From assembly GCF_900105165.1 (NCBI RefSeq), contig NZ_LT629740.1, positions 3,348,001 through 3,412,000 of the forward strand: a stretch of 64,000 nucleotides of DNA, written 5' to 3'. Below, piece by piece: positions 1 through 8,861 of this stretch (position 1 is its first letter; every line of letters begins with the position of its first letter). Below the pieces are notes generated by a model. That model made no database searches. It had not been told where the DNA came from and worked only from the letters and a program-made list of their open reading frames with translations. The DNA comes from Mucilaginibacter mallensis. Lineage in GTDB: Bacteria; Bacteroidota; Bacteroidia; Sphingobacteriales; Sphingobacteriaceae. The position numbers were made by a program, and so were the translations under genes.

Positions 1-50
1 TGTTTTAAATAAATCCCAAATCGAACATCCGAAATCTCAAATCAAAAATC

Positions 51-854
51 TTAAATATCGTAAAACACCTGGTTCTCTCCTTCCAGATGCGACAGGTCGG
101 GTAGCTCATTAAAAATCCCGAACACCGATGCCCCGCTCCCGCTCATGCTGGCGAATAAAGCACCGGCTTCGTACAGGGCAGCTTTAACACCGCGGATCTC
201 CACATGATTTTTAAAAACAGATTCTTCAAAATCATTTTTGATGTACTTGCGCCAATTGGCAACGGGCATATCGATCAGTTCGATCAGGGAGGTTTTCACA
301 TCGGCCGGTTTTACGCCCCTATAAGCCTCCGAAGTTGACACGTGAACCTCGGGCATCACCAAAACAATTTTATAAGCTGAGAGGTCTAATTTGATAGCCT
401 CAAACTCATCTCCTACCTCAAAGGCGAACACCGGTTTGCTTTCGATAAAAAAAGCGCAGTCGGCACCCAGCCTGCGGGCATAATTCTGCATGTCGTCAAC
501 GCTCAGTTTTAAATTAAAGGTTTCATTCATCAGCCTGATAAAAAACGCAGCATCAGCCGATCCACCGCCAAGCCCTGCCCCTATTGGGATATTTTTGTGC
601 AGGTGAATTTTTACCGGCGGCACGTCGTGATCTTTTTTCAGCATGTGCCAGGCCTTAACACAAAGGTTATCCTCAACCCTGCCGGGGATATCCAGGCCGG
701 TAGATTCAAAGCTCAGTTCATCGCTTTCGATGATCTCGAGTACGTCGTTAATTTTTATTGGATAGAAAACAGTTTCTAAATTATGATAGCCATCGGCACG
801 GCGCTCAATTATGTTTAAACCGATATTAATTTTAGCATTAGGAAAAATGACCAT
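51..854 (-). CDS. ispE: 4-diphosphocytidyl-2-C-methyl-D-erythritol kinase IspE
   Basis: IspE phosphorylates CDP-methylerythritol at the 2-hydroxyl in the cytosolic MEP pathway of isoprenoid synthesis. The protein begins FPNAKINIGLN, the usual IspE N-terminus, and carries the GHMP-kinase ATP loop PIGAGLGGGSADAA at about residues 90-103 and the late motif MSGSGASVFGIF. Length (about 267 aa) fits the family. An in-frame ATG lies 15 bases further upstream (869); I prefer the ATG at 854 because the conserved domain starts right after it. It is transcribed divergently from thyA. Family assignment is secure; the start is a choice between two close ATGs. Confidence 0.95.
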   Translation of the reverse strand: MVIFPNAKINIGLNIIERRADGYHNLETVFYPIKINDVLEIIESDELSFESTGLDIPGRVEDNLCVKAWHMLKKDHDVPPVKIHLHKNIPIGAGLGGGSADAAFFIRLMNETFNLKLSVDDMQNYARRLGADCAFFIESKPVFAFEVGDEFEAIKLDLSAYKIVLVMPEVHVSTSEAYRGVKPADVKTSLIELIDMPVANWRKYIKNDFEESVFKNHVEIRGVKAALYEAGALFASMSGSGASVFGIFNELPDLSHLEGENQVFYDI

Positions 855-938
855 AAGAATATTTAACACAGCATGTATTTATACACATCCGTAGGATAAC
901 AAAATTAGATTATTTTTATTTGCATTTGTATAATTAGT

Positions 939-966
939 GAATGAGTGATTGAGTGGATGAGTGAGT
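939..966. repeat. 8-bp tandem repeat (GATGAGTG-like), ispE/thyA gap
   Basis: Three to four degenerate copies of an 8-base unit close to GATGAGTG lie in the divergent ispE-thyA spacer. A second 8-bp array lies just downstream (985-1025), so most of the spacer is low-complexity tandem repeat. No function is visible; slippage-prone sequence next to a promoter is the only implication. Confidence 0.7.
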
Positions 967-984
967 TTTGAAACTGCAACCTTA

Positions 985-1025
985 TCAACCCAATCAACCA
1001 ATCAACCAATCAACCCAATCAACTA
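985..1025. repeat. 8-bp tandem repeat (CAATCAAC-like) upstream of thyA
   Basis: About five near-copies of CAATCAAC end six bases before the thyA ATG. The frame is open through the repeat, which lets a longer thyA reading frame be predicted from 968, but the translated repeat is low complexity and is not part of thymidylate synthase. The repeat sits where a ribosome-binding site would normally be. Confidence 0.75.
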
Positions 1026-1030
1026 AACAA

Positions 1031-1825
1031 ATGAAGCAATACCTGGATTTAATGAACCATGTGATGGAAACCGGAACGCAGAAGCATGATCGTACCGGCA
1101 CGGGAACCATAAGTGTGTTTGGTTACCAGATGCGTTTCAATTTGCAGGATGGCTTCCCGTTGGTAACAACCAAGAAGCTTCACTTCAAATCCATCATACA
1201 CGAGCTCATCTGGTTTTTAACCGGCGACACCAACATAAAATATTTAAAAGATAACGGCGTGCGCATTTGGGATGAATGGGCGGATGCTGATGGCAACCTC
1301 GGCCCGGTTTACGGTTACCAGTGGCGCTCATGGCCAATGCCCGATGGCGGCCACATCGACCAGATCAGCCAGGTGGTTAACCAAATCAAAAACAATCCCG
1401 ATTCCCGCCGCATGATCGTATCAGCATGGAACGTGGCTGATGTAAACCAAATGGCGCTCCCACCTTGCCATAGTCTATTCCAGTTTTATGTTTTGGACGG
1501 AAAACTCTCCTGCCAGCTTTACCAGCGCAGCGCCGATATATTTTTAGGCGTGCCTTTCAATATTGCATCCTACGCCCTGCTCACAATGATGATGGCGCAA
1601 GTATGCGACCTGGAGTATGGCGACTTCATCCACACCTTTGGCGATGCCCATATCTACAACAATCACCTGGAGCAGGCCAAGCTACAACTAAGTCGTGAGC
1701 CAAGACCACTGCCCACCATGAAGATCAATCCTGAGGTAAAGGACATCTTTCAATTTAAGTTTGAAGATTTCACTTTGGAGAATTATGATCCGCATCCGCA
1801 TATTAAGGGGATTGTCGCGGTTTAG
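1031..1825 (+). CDS. thyA: Thymidylate synthase ThyA
   Basis: ThyA methylates dUMP to dTMP using methylene-tetrahydrofolate, releasing dihydrofolate that the nearby folA product recycles. From the ATG at 1031 the protein is 264 residues, the same length as E. coli ThyA, starting [15 protein letters not shown]. Visible signatures are [12 protein letters not shown] near the N-terminus, the catalytic cysteine in [12 protein letters not shown], the arginine-rich [17 protein letters not shown] and the C-terminal [17 protein letters not shown]. Earlier in-frame starts would translate the CAATCAAC repeat, so I reject them. It is followed by the four-helix-bundle gene and folA on the same strand, probably one transcription unit. 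Confidence 0.97.
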   Translation: MKQYLDLMNHVMETGTQKHDRTGTGTISVFGYQMRFNLQDGFPLVTTKKLHFKSIIHELIWFLTGDTNIKYLKDNGVRIWDEWADADGNLGPVYGYQWRSWPMPDGGHIDQISQVVNQIKNNPDSRRMIVSAWNVADVNQMALPPCHSLFQFYVLDGKLSCQLYQRSADIFLGVPFNIASYALLTMMMAQVCDLEYGDFIHTFGDAHIYNNHLEQAKLQLSREPRPLPTMKINPEVKDIFQFKFEDFTLENYDPHPHIKGIVAV

Positions 1826-1869
1826 ATTTGTCATTGGGTCATTAAATCCTTGAACAGTTCAACCTTATC

Positions 1870-2262
1870 ATGAGTAATCGAATAGAAGATTTGGAGATCT
1901 ATACCCTATCTGAACCATTTGGCGACAAAATTTGGTTCCTGGTATTGGAATGGGATTTTTTCGCCAAGGACACAATTGGAAAACAACTTGTACGATCGGC
2001 TGATTCAATAGGTGCTAATATTGCCGAAGGTTTTGGCCGGTATCATTATAAAGAAAACAAAAACTTCTGTTACTTTAGCAGAGGATCAATAATTGAAACT
2101 AAGGTTTGGCTAAAAAAAGCTCATACCAGGAAATTGATTGATGAAGATACTTTTCTATCATTAATCCAACAATTAGAAACTATACATCATAAACTAAACA
2201 TTTACATTAAATACATTGGCAAAGGTCAACAACAATGCCCCAATGCCCCAATGCCCCAATGA
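1870..2262 (+). CDS. Four-helix-bundle protein (23S rRNA IVP / S23-like family)
   Basis: A 130-residue protein of the four-helix-bundle family first seen as proteins encoded within 23S rRNA intervening sequences. Typical motifs are DLEIYTLS at the start, QLVRSADSIGANIAEGFGR in the first hairpin (about residues 40-58) and an ETKVWLKKA-like third helix. Cellular function is unsettled for the family. The last residues (about 122-130) are encoded by an 8-bp minisatellite that runs into the folA start, so the tail is probably not functional. It lies between thyA and folA, 4 bp before the chosen folA ATG, which suggests co-transcription. Confidence 0.8.
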   Translation: MSNRIEDLEIYTLSEPFGDKIWFLVLEWDFFAKDTIGKQLVRSADSIGANIAEGFGRYHYKENKNFCYFSRGSIIETKVWLKKAHTRKLIDEDTFLSLIQQLETIHHKLNIYIKYIGKGQQQCPNAPMPQ

Positions 2263-2273
2263 CCCAATGACAG
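2234..2273. repeat. 8-bp minisatellite spanning two gene ends (AATGCCCC/AATGACCC)
   Basis: Five consecutive 8-base units: three AATGCCCC, one AATGACCC and one AATGACAG. The array covers the end of the four-helix-bundle gene, including its stop codon (2260-2262), and the first codons of folA (ATG 2267). Each unit contains an ATG, so loss or gain of a unit (8 bp, not a multiple of 3) would shift the upstream frame and change which ATG is used for folA. Confidence 0.85.
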
Positions 2274-2749
2274 TATCCATCATAGTCGCCATAGGCGAAA
2301 ACCACGCCATAGGCAAAAGCAACCAGTTATTATGGCACATGCCAAATGACCTGAGACATTTTAAAGAGATCACCTCTGGCCGCACCATCATCATGGGCCG
2401 AAAGACATTTGATTCGGTAGGCAAGCCGCTGCCAAAGCGCAGAAATATTGTTGTTACCCGGCAGGATATCACCATTCCGGGCTGTGAAGTGGTTAAATCA
2501 ATTGAAGATGGTTTGGCACTTTGCGAAGGCGAGGACGAAGTATTTATTGGTGGCGGCGCCGAGATATACAAACTGGCTATACATTTAACAGATCGTATTT
2601 ATCTCACTATAATCCATCATTCGTTTGATGCTGATACCTTTTTTCCTGAAATTGATAAGGTTGAATGGAAGGAAATTTCAAGGAAAGACCACCAGGCCGA
2701 TGAAAAAAATGCCTATCCTTATTCATTCATAACACTTGAACGCAGCTAA
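2267..2749 (+). CDS. folA: Dihydrofolate reductase FolA
   Basis: FolA reduces dihydrofolate to tetrahydrofolate with NADPH, completing the thymidylate cycle begun by the neighbouring thyA. The 160-residue product matches family length (E. coli 159). It shows SIIVAIGENHAIGKSNQLLWHMPNDL at the N-terminus (acidic active-site D in PNDL), GRTIIMGRKTFDS for the NADPH loop, and FIGGGAEIYKLA in the second half. The ATG at 2267 is embedded in the 8-bp minisatellite; the frame is open further upstream to 2216 but only through repeat-derived residues, so conservation decides the start. No Shine-Dalgarno is visible. Confidence 0.96.
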   Translation: MTVSIIVAIGENHAIGKSNQLLWHMPNDLRHFKEITSGRTIIMGRKTFDSVGKPLPKRRNIVVTRQDITIPGCEVVKSIEDGLALCEGEDEVFIGGGAEIYKLAIHLTDRIYLTIIHHSFDADTFFPEIDKVEWKEISRKDHQADEKNAYPYSFITLERS

Positions 2750-2784
2750 CAAAAGGCAGCGTTATTTTGTTTTTTAATTTTAAA

Positions 2785-2814
2785 TTTCATGATTGCGAAA
2801 TTTTATTAGATTTG
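2785..2814 (+). promoter_or_regulatory. Bacteroidota-type promoter for secDF
   Basis: An exact TAnnTTTG -7 box (TAGATTTG, 2807-2814) follows a TTTC element (2785-2788, one mismatch to the -33 TTTG) with an 18-nt spacer. A start site near 2820 would give a leader of about 47 nt before the secDF ATG at 2867. Prediction from consensus only. Confidence 0.5.
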
Positions 2815-2866
2815 CCGTCTATTTTAAAAAAGCTTATAAACTAATTAATTACATATATAATATAAG

Positions 2867-5860
2867 ATGCAAGGTAAAGGGGTTGTTAAATTTTTCGCCA
2901 TATTGCTGGCGGTGGTGTGTTTGTACCAGCTTTCATTTACATGGGTTTCCCGCAGTGTTGAAGACAAGGCGAGGACTTATGCGGGGGGCGATATTCTAAA
3001 AGAAAAGGCTTATCTGGACTCAGTGTCCACCCTGCCGGTATATCCTATCTTGGGTCATAACTATGCTTATTGCAAAGCTAATGAGTTAGCGCTGGGTCTC
3101 GACCTTGCAGGTGGCATGAGCGTTACCATGCAGATCTCGCTGAAAGACCTGGTAAAAAAATTAGCTGATAATAACCCTGATGTTGTATTTAACCAGGCAT
3201 TAAACAACGCTGAGGCTGCTACACGTTCCAGCCAAAAGGATTATATCACGCTATTTGTTGCTGAATATGAAAAGCTGAACCCTAACGGGAAATTAGCTTC
3301 GCTTTTCTCAACTAAAGATAATCAGGCTCACTTAAAGTTCAACGCATCAAACAACGAGGTTGAAACTTATTTGAAAGATCAGGCTGCTACAGCGGTTAAA
3401 CAATCATATACAGTTTTAAATACCCGTATCGACCAGTTTGGCGTAACATCTCCAAACATTCAGTTACAGGCAGGCACAAACCGCATATTGATCGAATTAC
3501 CGGGTGTTAAAGATCCCGAACGCGTTCGTAAACTTTTATCAGGTACTGCAAAGCTTGAGTTTTATCAAACTTTTGAAAACGCCGATCAAACCGGTCGCCC
3601 GTTGGAAGGTTACCAAACTTTAGCAAGCATCAATAGCCTGTTAGCCGCAAAAAATAAAACTGCTGTAAAAGATTCTGCTGCAAAACCAACTACCGCTACT
3701 AAAGATACTACTGCTGCTGCAAAAGGTGGCTTATCATTATTAAGCAAGGTTCAGAAAAATGCAGGTAAAGATTCAACCAACTTAGCAGGCAAAACAAAGG
3801 CTGCGCAGGACAACCCTCTTTTTGCTTTGTTGTCACCTCCAAGCTACCAGGATCAAAAAGGCCAGATGCAATTACGCCCGGGACCTGTTGTTGGCTGGTG
3901 CGCTTTAAAAGACACTGCTAAAGTAAACTCATACTTGAACAGCGCCGATGTAAAAGCAATCATTCCGAGAAACATGAGATTCCTTTGGAGTGTAAAACCA
4001 GATCCTGAATTTAAAACTAAGGTATTTGAATTATATGCTGTAAAACTTACCGGTGCTGACAATGGCCCTGCATTATCAGGCGATGTTGTTGATGACGCAC
4101 GAGCTGAAACTGACCAGAGAGGTGAGCCAAATGTGGTTATGGACATGAACTCTGCAGGCGCACAAAAATGGGCTACTATAACCCGTGAGGCCTCTGCTGA
4201 TCCAAACAATAAAAAATCAATAGCCATTGTTCTTGATGATAATGTTTACTCAGCACCGCGTGTTGATAATGAAATATCAGGCGGTAATTCTTCCATCTCA
4301 GGTAACTTTACTATTGATGATACCAAGGATTTGGCCAACGTATTAAAAGCGGGCCGCTTACCTGCTCCTGCTGTTATCATTGGCGAAAACGTGGTAGGCC
4401 CATCATTAGGTGAAGAAGCTATCCACGCCGGTTTATTATCAGAAGGCTTAGGCTTACTGGTTGTATTGGTATTCATGATCGCTTATTACAATCGTGCGGG
4501 TACTGTAGCTGTGGTAGCGGTAATTGTTAACATGTTCTTCCTGCTGGGTGTACTTACTGGTTTACACGCGGTATTAACCATGCCGGGTGTTGCAGGTATA
4601 GTATTAACGCTGGGTATAGCGGTTGATGCCAACGTATTGATATACGAACGTGTGCGAGAGGAAATGGCCTTAGGCAAATCTGTTCGTATTGCTGTATCAG
4701 ATGGTTTTAAACATGCTTTATCATCCATCCTCGATTCTAACATCAGTACATTCTTAACCGGTTTAATCCTGTTCATTTTTGGTTCAGGCCCGATACAAGG
4801 TTTTGCTACTACATTGATGATCGGTATCATTACTTCATTATTCTGTTCATTATTGATCTCAAGGTTAATATTTGAGTGGATGCTGGAGAAAGGCTGGGAC
4901 ATCAAGTTCTCAAACCCATGGAGCTCACATACTTTCAAAAACGCTAATTTCGCTTTCGTAAAAAACCGTTTTAAATTCTATATCTTCTCAAGTTTGTTCA
5001 TCCTTGCAGGTATCATATCAATGGCTACACAAGGCTTCAACTATGGTGTTGATTTTGAAGGCGGCCGTACTTACGTGGTTCGTTTTGAAGACAAGAGCGT
5101 AAATGAGCAGATGATACATGATGCGGTTGATAAAACATTAGGCCGCGGTACCGAGGTTAAAACCTACGGATCAGACATGAGCATCACTACAAACTACCTG
5201 ATCAATGATACATCAGCAACGGCTGAAAGCAAGGTAACCGAAGCGCTGATCACTTCATTGAACAGCAACCCACAAACCAAGATCACTAAATCAGATATAT
5301 TAAGCTCACAAAAAGTTAGTGCTACTATTGCTGATGAACTTAAAAAATCAGCTATTTGGACCGTAATATTCGCCATTGTAATTATATCAGCGTATATATT
5401 GGTTCGTTTCCGTAAGTGGCAGTTCAGCTTAGGCGCGATGATCGCTACTGCACATGATGCATTAATGGTATTATCATTCTTTACTTTATTTAAGAATGTG
5501 CTTCCATTCTCTTTAGATATTGACCAGGCGTTTATAGCTGCGATATTAACAGTAATCGGTTACTCAATTAATGATACCGTGGTGGTATTCGACAGGATCC
5601 GTGAGTTCCTTGACCTTCACCATGCAAAAACTGATGACCCTAAAGTTGTTATTAACGATGCGATCAACAAAACATTAAGCCGTACCATTATTACCGCACT
5701 AACCGTATTGTTCGTACTGATCGTATTGTTCGTGTTTGGTGGTGATGCTATTAAAGGCTTCTCGTTCGCGTTATTGGTTGGTGTATGTTTCGGTACATAC
5801 TCATCAATCTGTATAGCAACCCCGGTAATCGTCGACTTTGGAAAAAAAGATCTGAGATAA
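2867..5860 (+). CDS. secDF: Protein translocase fusion SecDF
   Basis: A 997-residue fusion of SecD and SecF, the usual form in Bacteroidota. These inner-membrane proteins use proton-motive force to pull secreted proteins released by SecYEG. The SecD half has one N-terminal membrane helix, the GLDLAGGMSVTMQI motif near residue 78, a large periplasmic P1 region with a low-complexity Ala/Lys/Thr insert (about residues 262-315), LDDNVYSAPRVDNEISGG, then a bundle of six helices. The SecF half begins near residue 690 with its own FNYGVDFEGGRTYVVRF motif and ends with GYSINDTVVVFDRIRE and further helices. A strong terminator follows, so it is probably monocistronic. Confidence 0.97.
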   Translation: MQGKGVVKFFAILLAVVCLYQLSFTWVSRSVEDKARTYAGGDILKEKAYLDSVSTLPVYPILGHNYAYCKANELALGLDLAGGMSVTMQISLKDLVKKLADNNPDVVFNQALNNAEAATRSSQKDYITLFVAEYEKLNPNGKLASLFSTKDNQAHLKFNASNNEVETYLKDQAATAVKQSYTVLNTRIDQFGVTSPNIQLQAGTNRILIELPGVKDPERVRKLLSGTAKLEFYQTFENADQTGRPLEGYQTLASINSLLAAKNKTAVKDSAAKPTTATKDTTAAAKGGLSLLSKVQKNAGKDSTNLAGKTKAAQDNPLFALLSPPSYQDQKGQMQLRPGPVVGWCALKDTAKVNSYLNSADVKAIIPRNMRFLWSVKPDPEFKTKVFELYAVKLTGADNGPALSGDVVDDARAETDQRGEPNVVMDMNSAGAQKWATITREASADPNNKKSIAIVLDDNVYSAPRVDNEISGGNSSISGNFTIDDTKDLANVLKAGRLPAPAVIIGENVVGPSLGEEAIHAGLLSEGLGLLVVLVFMIAYYNRAGTVAVVAVIVNMFFLLGVLTGLHAVLTMPGVAGIVLTLGIAVDANVLIYERVREEMALGKSVRIAVSDGFKHALSSILDSNISTFLTGLILFIFGSGPIQGFATTLMIGIITSLFCSLLISRLIFEWMLEKGWDIKFSNPWSSHTFKNANFAFVKNRFKFYIFSSLFILAGIISMATQGFNYGVDFEGGRTYVVRFEDKSVNEQMIHDAVDKTLGRGTEVKTYGSDMSITTNYLINDTSATAESKVTEALITSLNSNPQTKITKSDILSSQKVSATIADELKKSAIWTVIFAIVIISAYILVRFRKWQFSLGAMIATAHDALMVLSFFTLFKNVLPFSLDIDQAFIAAILTVIGYSINDTVVVFDRIREFLDLHHAKTDDPKVVINDAINKTLSRTIITALTVLFVLIVLFVFGGDAIKGFSFALLVGVCFGTYSSICIATPVIVDFGKKDLR

Positions 5861-5880
5861 TAATTTAATCATTATATTTA

Positions 5881-5917
5881 AAAGGCTCCAAAGAACATTT
5901 GGAGCCTTTTTTGTTTT
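5881..5917 (+). terminator. Intrinsic terminator of secDF
   Basis: A perfect 12-bp stem (AAAGGCTCCAAA, 5881-5892, with TTTGGAGCCTTT, 5898-5909), a 5-nt loop and a T-rich tail lie 20 bp after the secDF stop. Classic intrinsic terminator on the plus strand. Confidence 0.9.
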
Positions 5918-5944
5918 ATACATGGAAACGCTTAACTATATCAT

Positions 5945-7258
5945 ATGGAATCTACCGATAAATCAAAATTCCCTTTAATTGTTATTGTTGGCGGTGGTTT
6001 CGGCGGTTTGCAAGTTGCTAAACAGCTTGAAGATAAACCTGTGGAGGTTTTAATGCTCGATAAGCATAACTACCACACTTTTCAGCCCCTGCTCTACCAG
6101 GTCGCATTGGGTAGTTTAGAGTCGGAGTCAATTGCATTTTCATTACGAAAGAATTTCGGTGGACAAAAAAATTTCCGTTTCCGTATAGCTGAGGTATCAA
6201 AAGTAAACCACGAAAAAAACACCATAGATACCACCATAGGCGAAATAGCTTATGATTACCTGGTGATAGCCACGGGCTCAACCACCAATTTCTTCGGCAA
6301 TAAGGATGTGGAGCATTACGCCATGCCTATGAAATCCATTCCCGAGGCATTAAATTTGCGTTACCTCATCTTCCAGAATTTAGAGGAAGCTGTTTTAAAA
6401 AAGGTAAAAGAAGAGCGTGAACCCTACCTCACCTTTGTACTGGTTGGTGCCGGCCCTACAGGTGTGGAACTGGCGGGCGCAATTGCAGAGTTCCGTAATT
6501 TTGTACTAGAGAAGGATTATCCTGAACTTAAAAAGGATGATGTAAAGATCTATCTGGTCGATTTTTTGCCAAGGGTATTGGGCCCGATGTCAGAACAGGC
6601 ATCAAAAGCATCACAGGATTATCTGCACAAACTGGGTGTCGAATTATTGTTGAACGCTAAAGTGCAGGGCTATGATGGCCACACTATAACTTTCGAGGAT
6701 GGTAAAAGCATCAAAACCAAAAGTGTAATATGGTCGGCGGGGGTTATGGGTGTTATACCTCATGGTATCTCAAAAGATCTGGTTGAGCGCGGCAACCGTA
6801 TCCGTACAGATAATATTTGCCGTGTAATAGGTTTCGACAATGTATTTGCCATAGGCGATGTAGCCGCCATGATAACCGATGACACCCCAAAAGGCCATCC
6901 GGGTGTAGCGCAGGTAGCTATACAAATGGGGCAAAACGTTGGTAAAAACATTGTACATTTGATCAAAGGAGAAGCAACCGTTCCGTTTGTATATAACGAT
7001 AAGGGCTCATTAGCCACCATTGGCCGTAATAAGGCTGTGGCCGATTTGGGTAAGATTAAATTCCAGGGATTTTTTGCCTGGCTGATATGGATCTTTGTGC
7101 ACCTGTTCTCATTGGTCGGCACCCGCAACCGGGTTATTGTATTTATAAACTGGATCGGTAACTATATCAACTATAACGGCGGAAGCAGGCTCATCATCAG
7201 GCGTTTTACACGGGGAACCGTTAAAAACACCACCGAAGAAGTTACAAAGTATAAATAA
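5945..7258 (+). CDS. ndh: Type II NADH:quinone oxidoreductase (Ndh-like)
   Basis: A single-subunit flavoprotein that passes electrons from NADH to quinone without pumping protons, attached to the cytoplasmic face of the membrane. The 437 residues show the FAD dinucleotide-binding loop IVIVGGGFGGLQVAKQL (about 12-28), the quinone-site-like FQPLLYQVALG, a second NAD-binding loop VGAGPTGVELAGAIAE (about 166-181) and the FAD motif NVFAIGDVAAM. A hydrophobic stretch near residues 370-400 (FFAWLIWIFVHLFSLVGTRN) fits a membrane anchor. It sits between the secDF terminator and the DUF4468 gene. It probably feeds the quinol pool used by cytochrome bd at 17.6 kb, which is an inference. Confidence 0.93.
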   Translation: MESTDKSKFPLIVIVGGGFGGLQVAKQLEDKPVEVLMLDKHNYHTFQPLLYQVALGSLESESIAFSLRKNFGGQKNFRFRIAEVSKVNHEKNTIDTTIGEIAYDYLVIATGSTTNFFGNKDVEHYAMPMKSIPEALNLRYLIFQNLEEAVLKKVKEEREPYLTFVLVGAGPTGVELAGAIAEFRNFVLEKDYPELKKDDVKIYLVDFLPRVLGPMSEQASKASQDYLHKLGVELLLNAKVQGYDGHTITFEDGKSIKTKSVIWSAGVMGVIPHGISKDLVERGNRIRTDNICRVIGFDNVFAIGDVAAMITDDTPKGHPGVAQVAIQMGQNVGKNIVHLIKGEATVPFVYNDKGSLATIGRNKAVADLGKIKFQGFFAWLIWIFVHLFSLVGTRNRVIVFINWIGNYINYNGGSRLIIRRFTRGTVKNTTEEVTKYK

Positions 7259-7281
7259 ACCTATTCATTATAATACATATT

Positions 7282-7866
7282 GTGAAAACACTTTTTTTAA
7301 GCTTTGCGTTCATACTCCTGGCTTTTGCGGCCAGGTGCCAGGGTAATACTGCGAATCCCGACTCTGTTTCGTTACGCGTTGATGGCACAAACGCCTACTA
7401 CCAAAAAACGGTTAAGGTTGATAGCAGCATTATGGAAAGTATGATCTATTTAAGATCGCTTGAATTTTTCGCTGCCAAGAACTTTCAGCAGAATTACGGC
7501 TTCGATCAGGAAGGCAAACTGATTTGCACTACTGCACAGGACCTGAATACCAATAAAGTTTATGTGGGTGATGAGGGCGACAATGTGGACCCTTATACTG
7601 TTCAGTTTTCTATCACCATTGATATGAAAAACAGGCGTTACCGCTATACCATTAACAACGTAGTTTTTTACATGCCTACTGAAACCGGCAACAGGCGTTT
7701 AGGCTTGTATGATATGTATTTGAAGGCCACCAACACACAATCAAAACGGGTAGCAAGGGACGCTAAAAAGGTATTAGACTCGTTTGAAAGATATATTGCC
7801 TCGCTCACCGGTGAATTGTACCAGGCTGTAGAAAAGAAAGGTGCTATTGACAGTACAAAATTTTAG
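7282..7866 (+). CDS. Exported DUF4468-like protein
   Basis: A 194-residue protein with an N-terminal signal peptide (about 1-19, ending FAARCQG) and a GTG start at 7282. The body, with QNYGFDQEGKLICTT, FSITIDMKNRRYRYTINNV and a C-terminal helical region, resembles DUF4468 proteins with a TBP-like fold, common and uncharacterised in Bacteroidota. No catalytic motif is visible. It lies 23 bp after ndh and 13 bp before the HMG-CoA lyase-like gene, so the three may be co-transcribed. The family call is from pattern memory; the function is unknown. Confidence 0.75.
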   Translation: MKTLFLSFAFILLAFAARCQGNTANPDSVSLRVDGTNAYYQKTVKVDSSIMESMIYLRSLEFFAAKNFQQNYGFDQEGKLICTTAQDLNTNKVYVGDEGDNVDPYTVQFSITIDMKNRRYRYTINNVVFYMPTETGNRRLGLYDMYLKATNTQSKRVARDAKKVLDSFERYIASLTGELYQAVEKKGAIDSTKF

Positions 7867-7879
7867 CAATCAGTAAAGT

Positions 7880-8737
7880 ATGCCGCAAAAAATAAAATTA
7901 ACCGAATGCCCGCGCGATGCCATGCAGGGCATTCATGATTTCATCCCCACTGAAATAAAGGCAGCCTATATTAATTTGCTGCTGCAGGTTGGTTTTGACA
8001 CTATTGATTTCGGGAGCTTTGTATCAGCAAAGGCAATCCCTCAAATGCAGGATACCGCGGAGGTTTTAAAGAAACTCAACCTGAGCACTACAAAATCCAA
8101 ACTATTAGCCATAATAGCCAACTATCGCGGAGCAGAAGAAGCTGCACAGCATGAGGAAATTACTTATTTAGGCTATCCCTTTTCTATATCAGAAACATTC
8201 CAACTGCGTAACGCAAATACTACCATACTGCAATCCTTTGATGCCGTACAAAGGATTAATGAGCTATCATCATCCAAAAACAAGCAATTACTGGTGTATC
8301 TATCAATGGGCTTTGGCAACCCTTATGGCGATGAATGGAATATAGATATTATTCAGTACTGGACAGAAAAATTGGTTAACGAAGGCATCAAAATTATAGC
8401 ATTATCTGATACTGTGGGCGTTGCAAGCGCTGAACAGGTAAGTGACATCTACCCCAAATTAACAAAGAGTTTCCCGTCAACAGAATTTGGCCTGCACCTG
8501 CATGCCACACCCAATAACTGGCACACAAAAATAGAAGCAGCCTATAAAAGCGGCTGCACCCGTTTCGATAGCGCACTAAAAGGCTACGGCGGCTGCCCCA
8601 TGGCCACAGATGAGCTTACAGGCAACATCGCCACCGAAAACCTGATAGGTTATCTTCAATCCCAAAACGAGCTCCTTGAGCTTAATTTCGATAAACTACG
8701 GGAAGCATTGGAGTATTCTTCTACCGTTTTTTTGTAG
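7880..8737 (+). CDS. Hydroxymethylglutaryl-CoA lyase-like enzyme
   Basis: HMG-CoA lyases split HMG-CoA into acetyl-CoA and acetoacetate at the end of leucine degradation. The 285-residue protein is a DRE-TIM-type barrel: TECPRDAMQGI at the N-terminus holds the catalytic Arg-Asp pair, GLHLHATPNN carries the metal-binding HxH, and GYGGCPMATDELTGNIATEN matches the flexible loop with the catalytic cysteine. The usual GPRDGLQ appears as CPRDAMQ, so this is a divergent member and a related aldol-type lyase is possible. It is the last gene before the RNase P RNA. Confidence 0.82.
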   Translation: MPQKIKLTECPRDAMQGIHDFIPTEIKAAYINLLLQVGFDTIDFGSFVSAKAIPQMQDTAEVLKKLNLSTTKSKLLAIIANYRGAEEAAQHEEITYLGYPFSISETFQLRNANTTILQSFDAVQRINELSSSKNKQLLVYLSMGFGNPYGDEWNIDIIQYWTEKLVNEGIKIIALSDTVGVASAEQVSDIYPKLTKSFPSTEFGLHLHATPNNWHTKIEAAYKSGCTRFDSALKGYGGCPMATDELTGNIATENLIGYLQSQNELLELNFDKLREALEYSSTVFL

Positions 8738-8745
8738 GGGAGATA

Positions 8746-8852
8746 GAATCAAGAGTTAAGATGCAAGAATCAGGAAGCTGCATTTTTCTTCCTTACTATT
8801 GATTCCCGACTCTTTCCACTCCCGTCTTGATTCCTGATTCTTAACTCTTGCT
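8746..8852. repeat. Degenerate GAATCAAG-type repeats with nested inverted arms
   Basis: This spacer is built from variants of GAATCAAG and its complement. Two nested complementary pairs can be seen: AAGAGTTAAG (8751-8760) with CTTAACTCTT (8840-8849), and AAGAATCAGGAA (8765-8776) with TTCCTGATTCTT (8831-8842). The RNA could fold into a long imperfect hairpin after the lyase gene. It may act as a terminator or be a remnant repeat family; nothing in it looks coding. Confidence 0.6.
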
Positions 8853-8861
8853 TCTAATACG

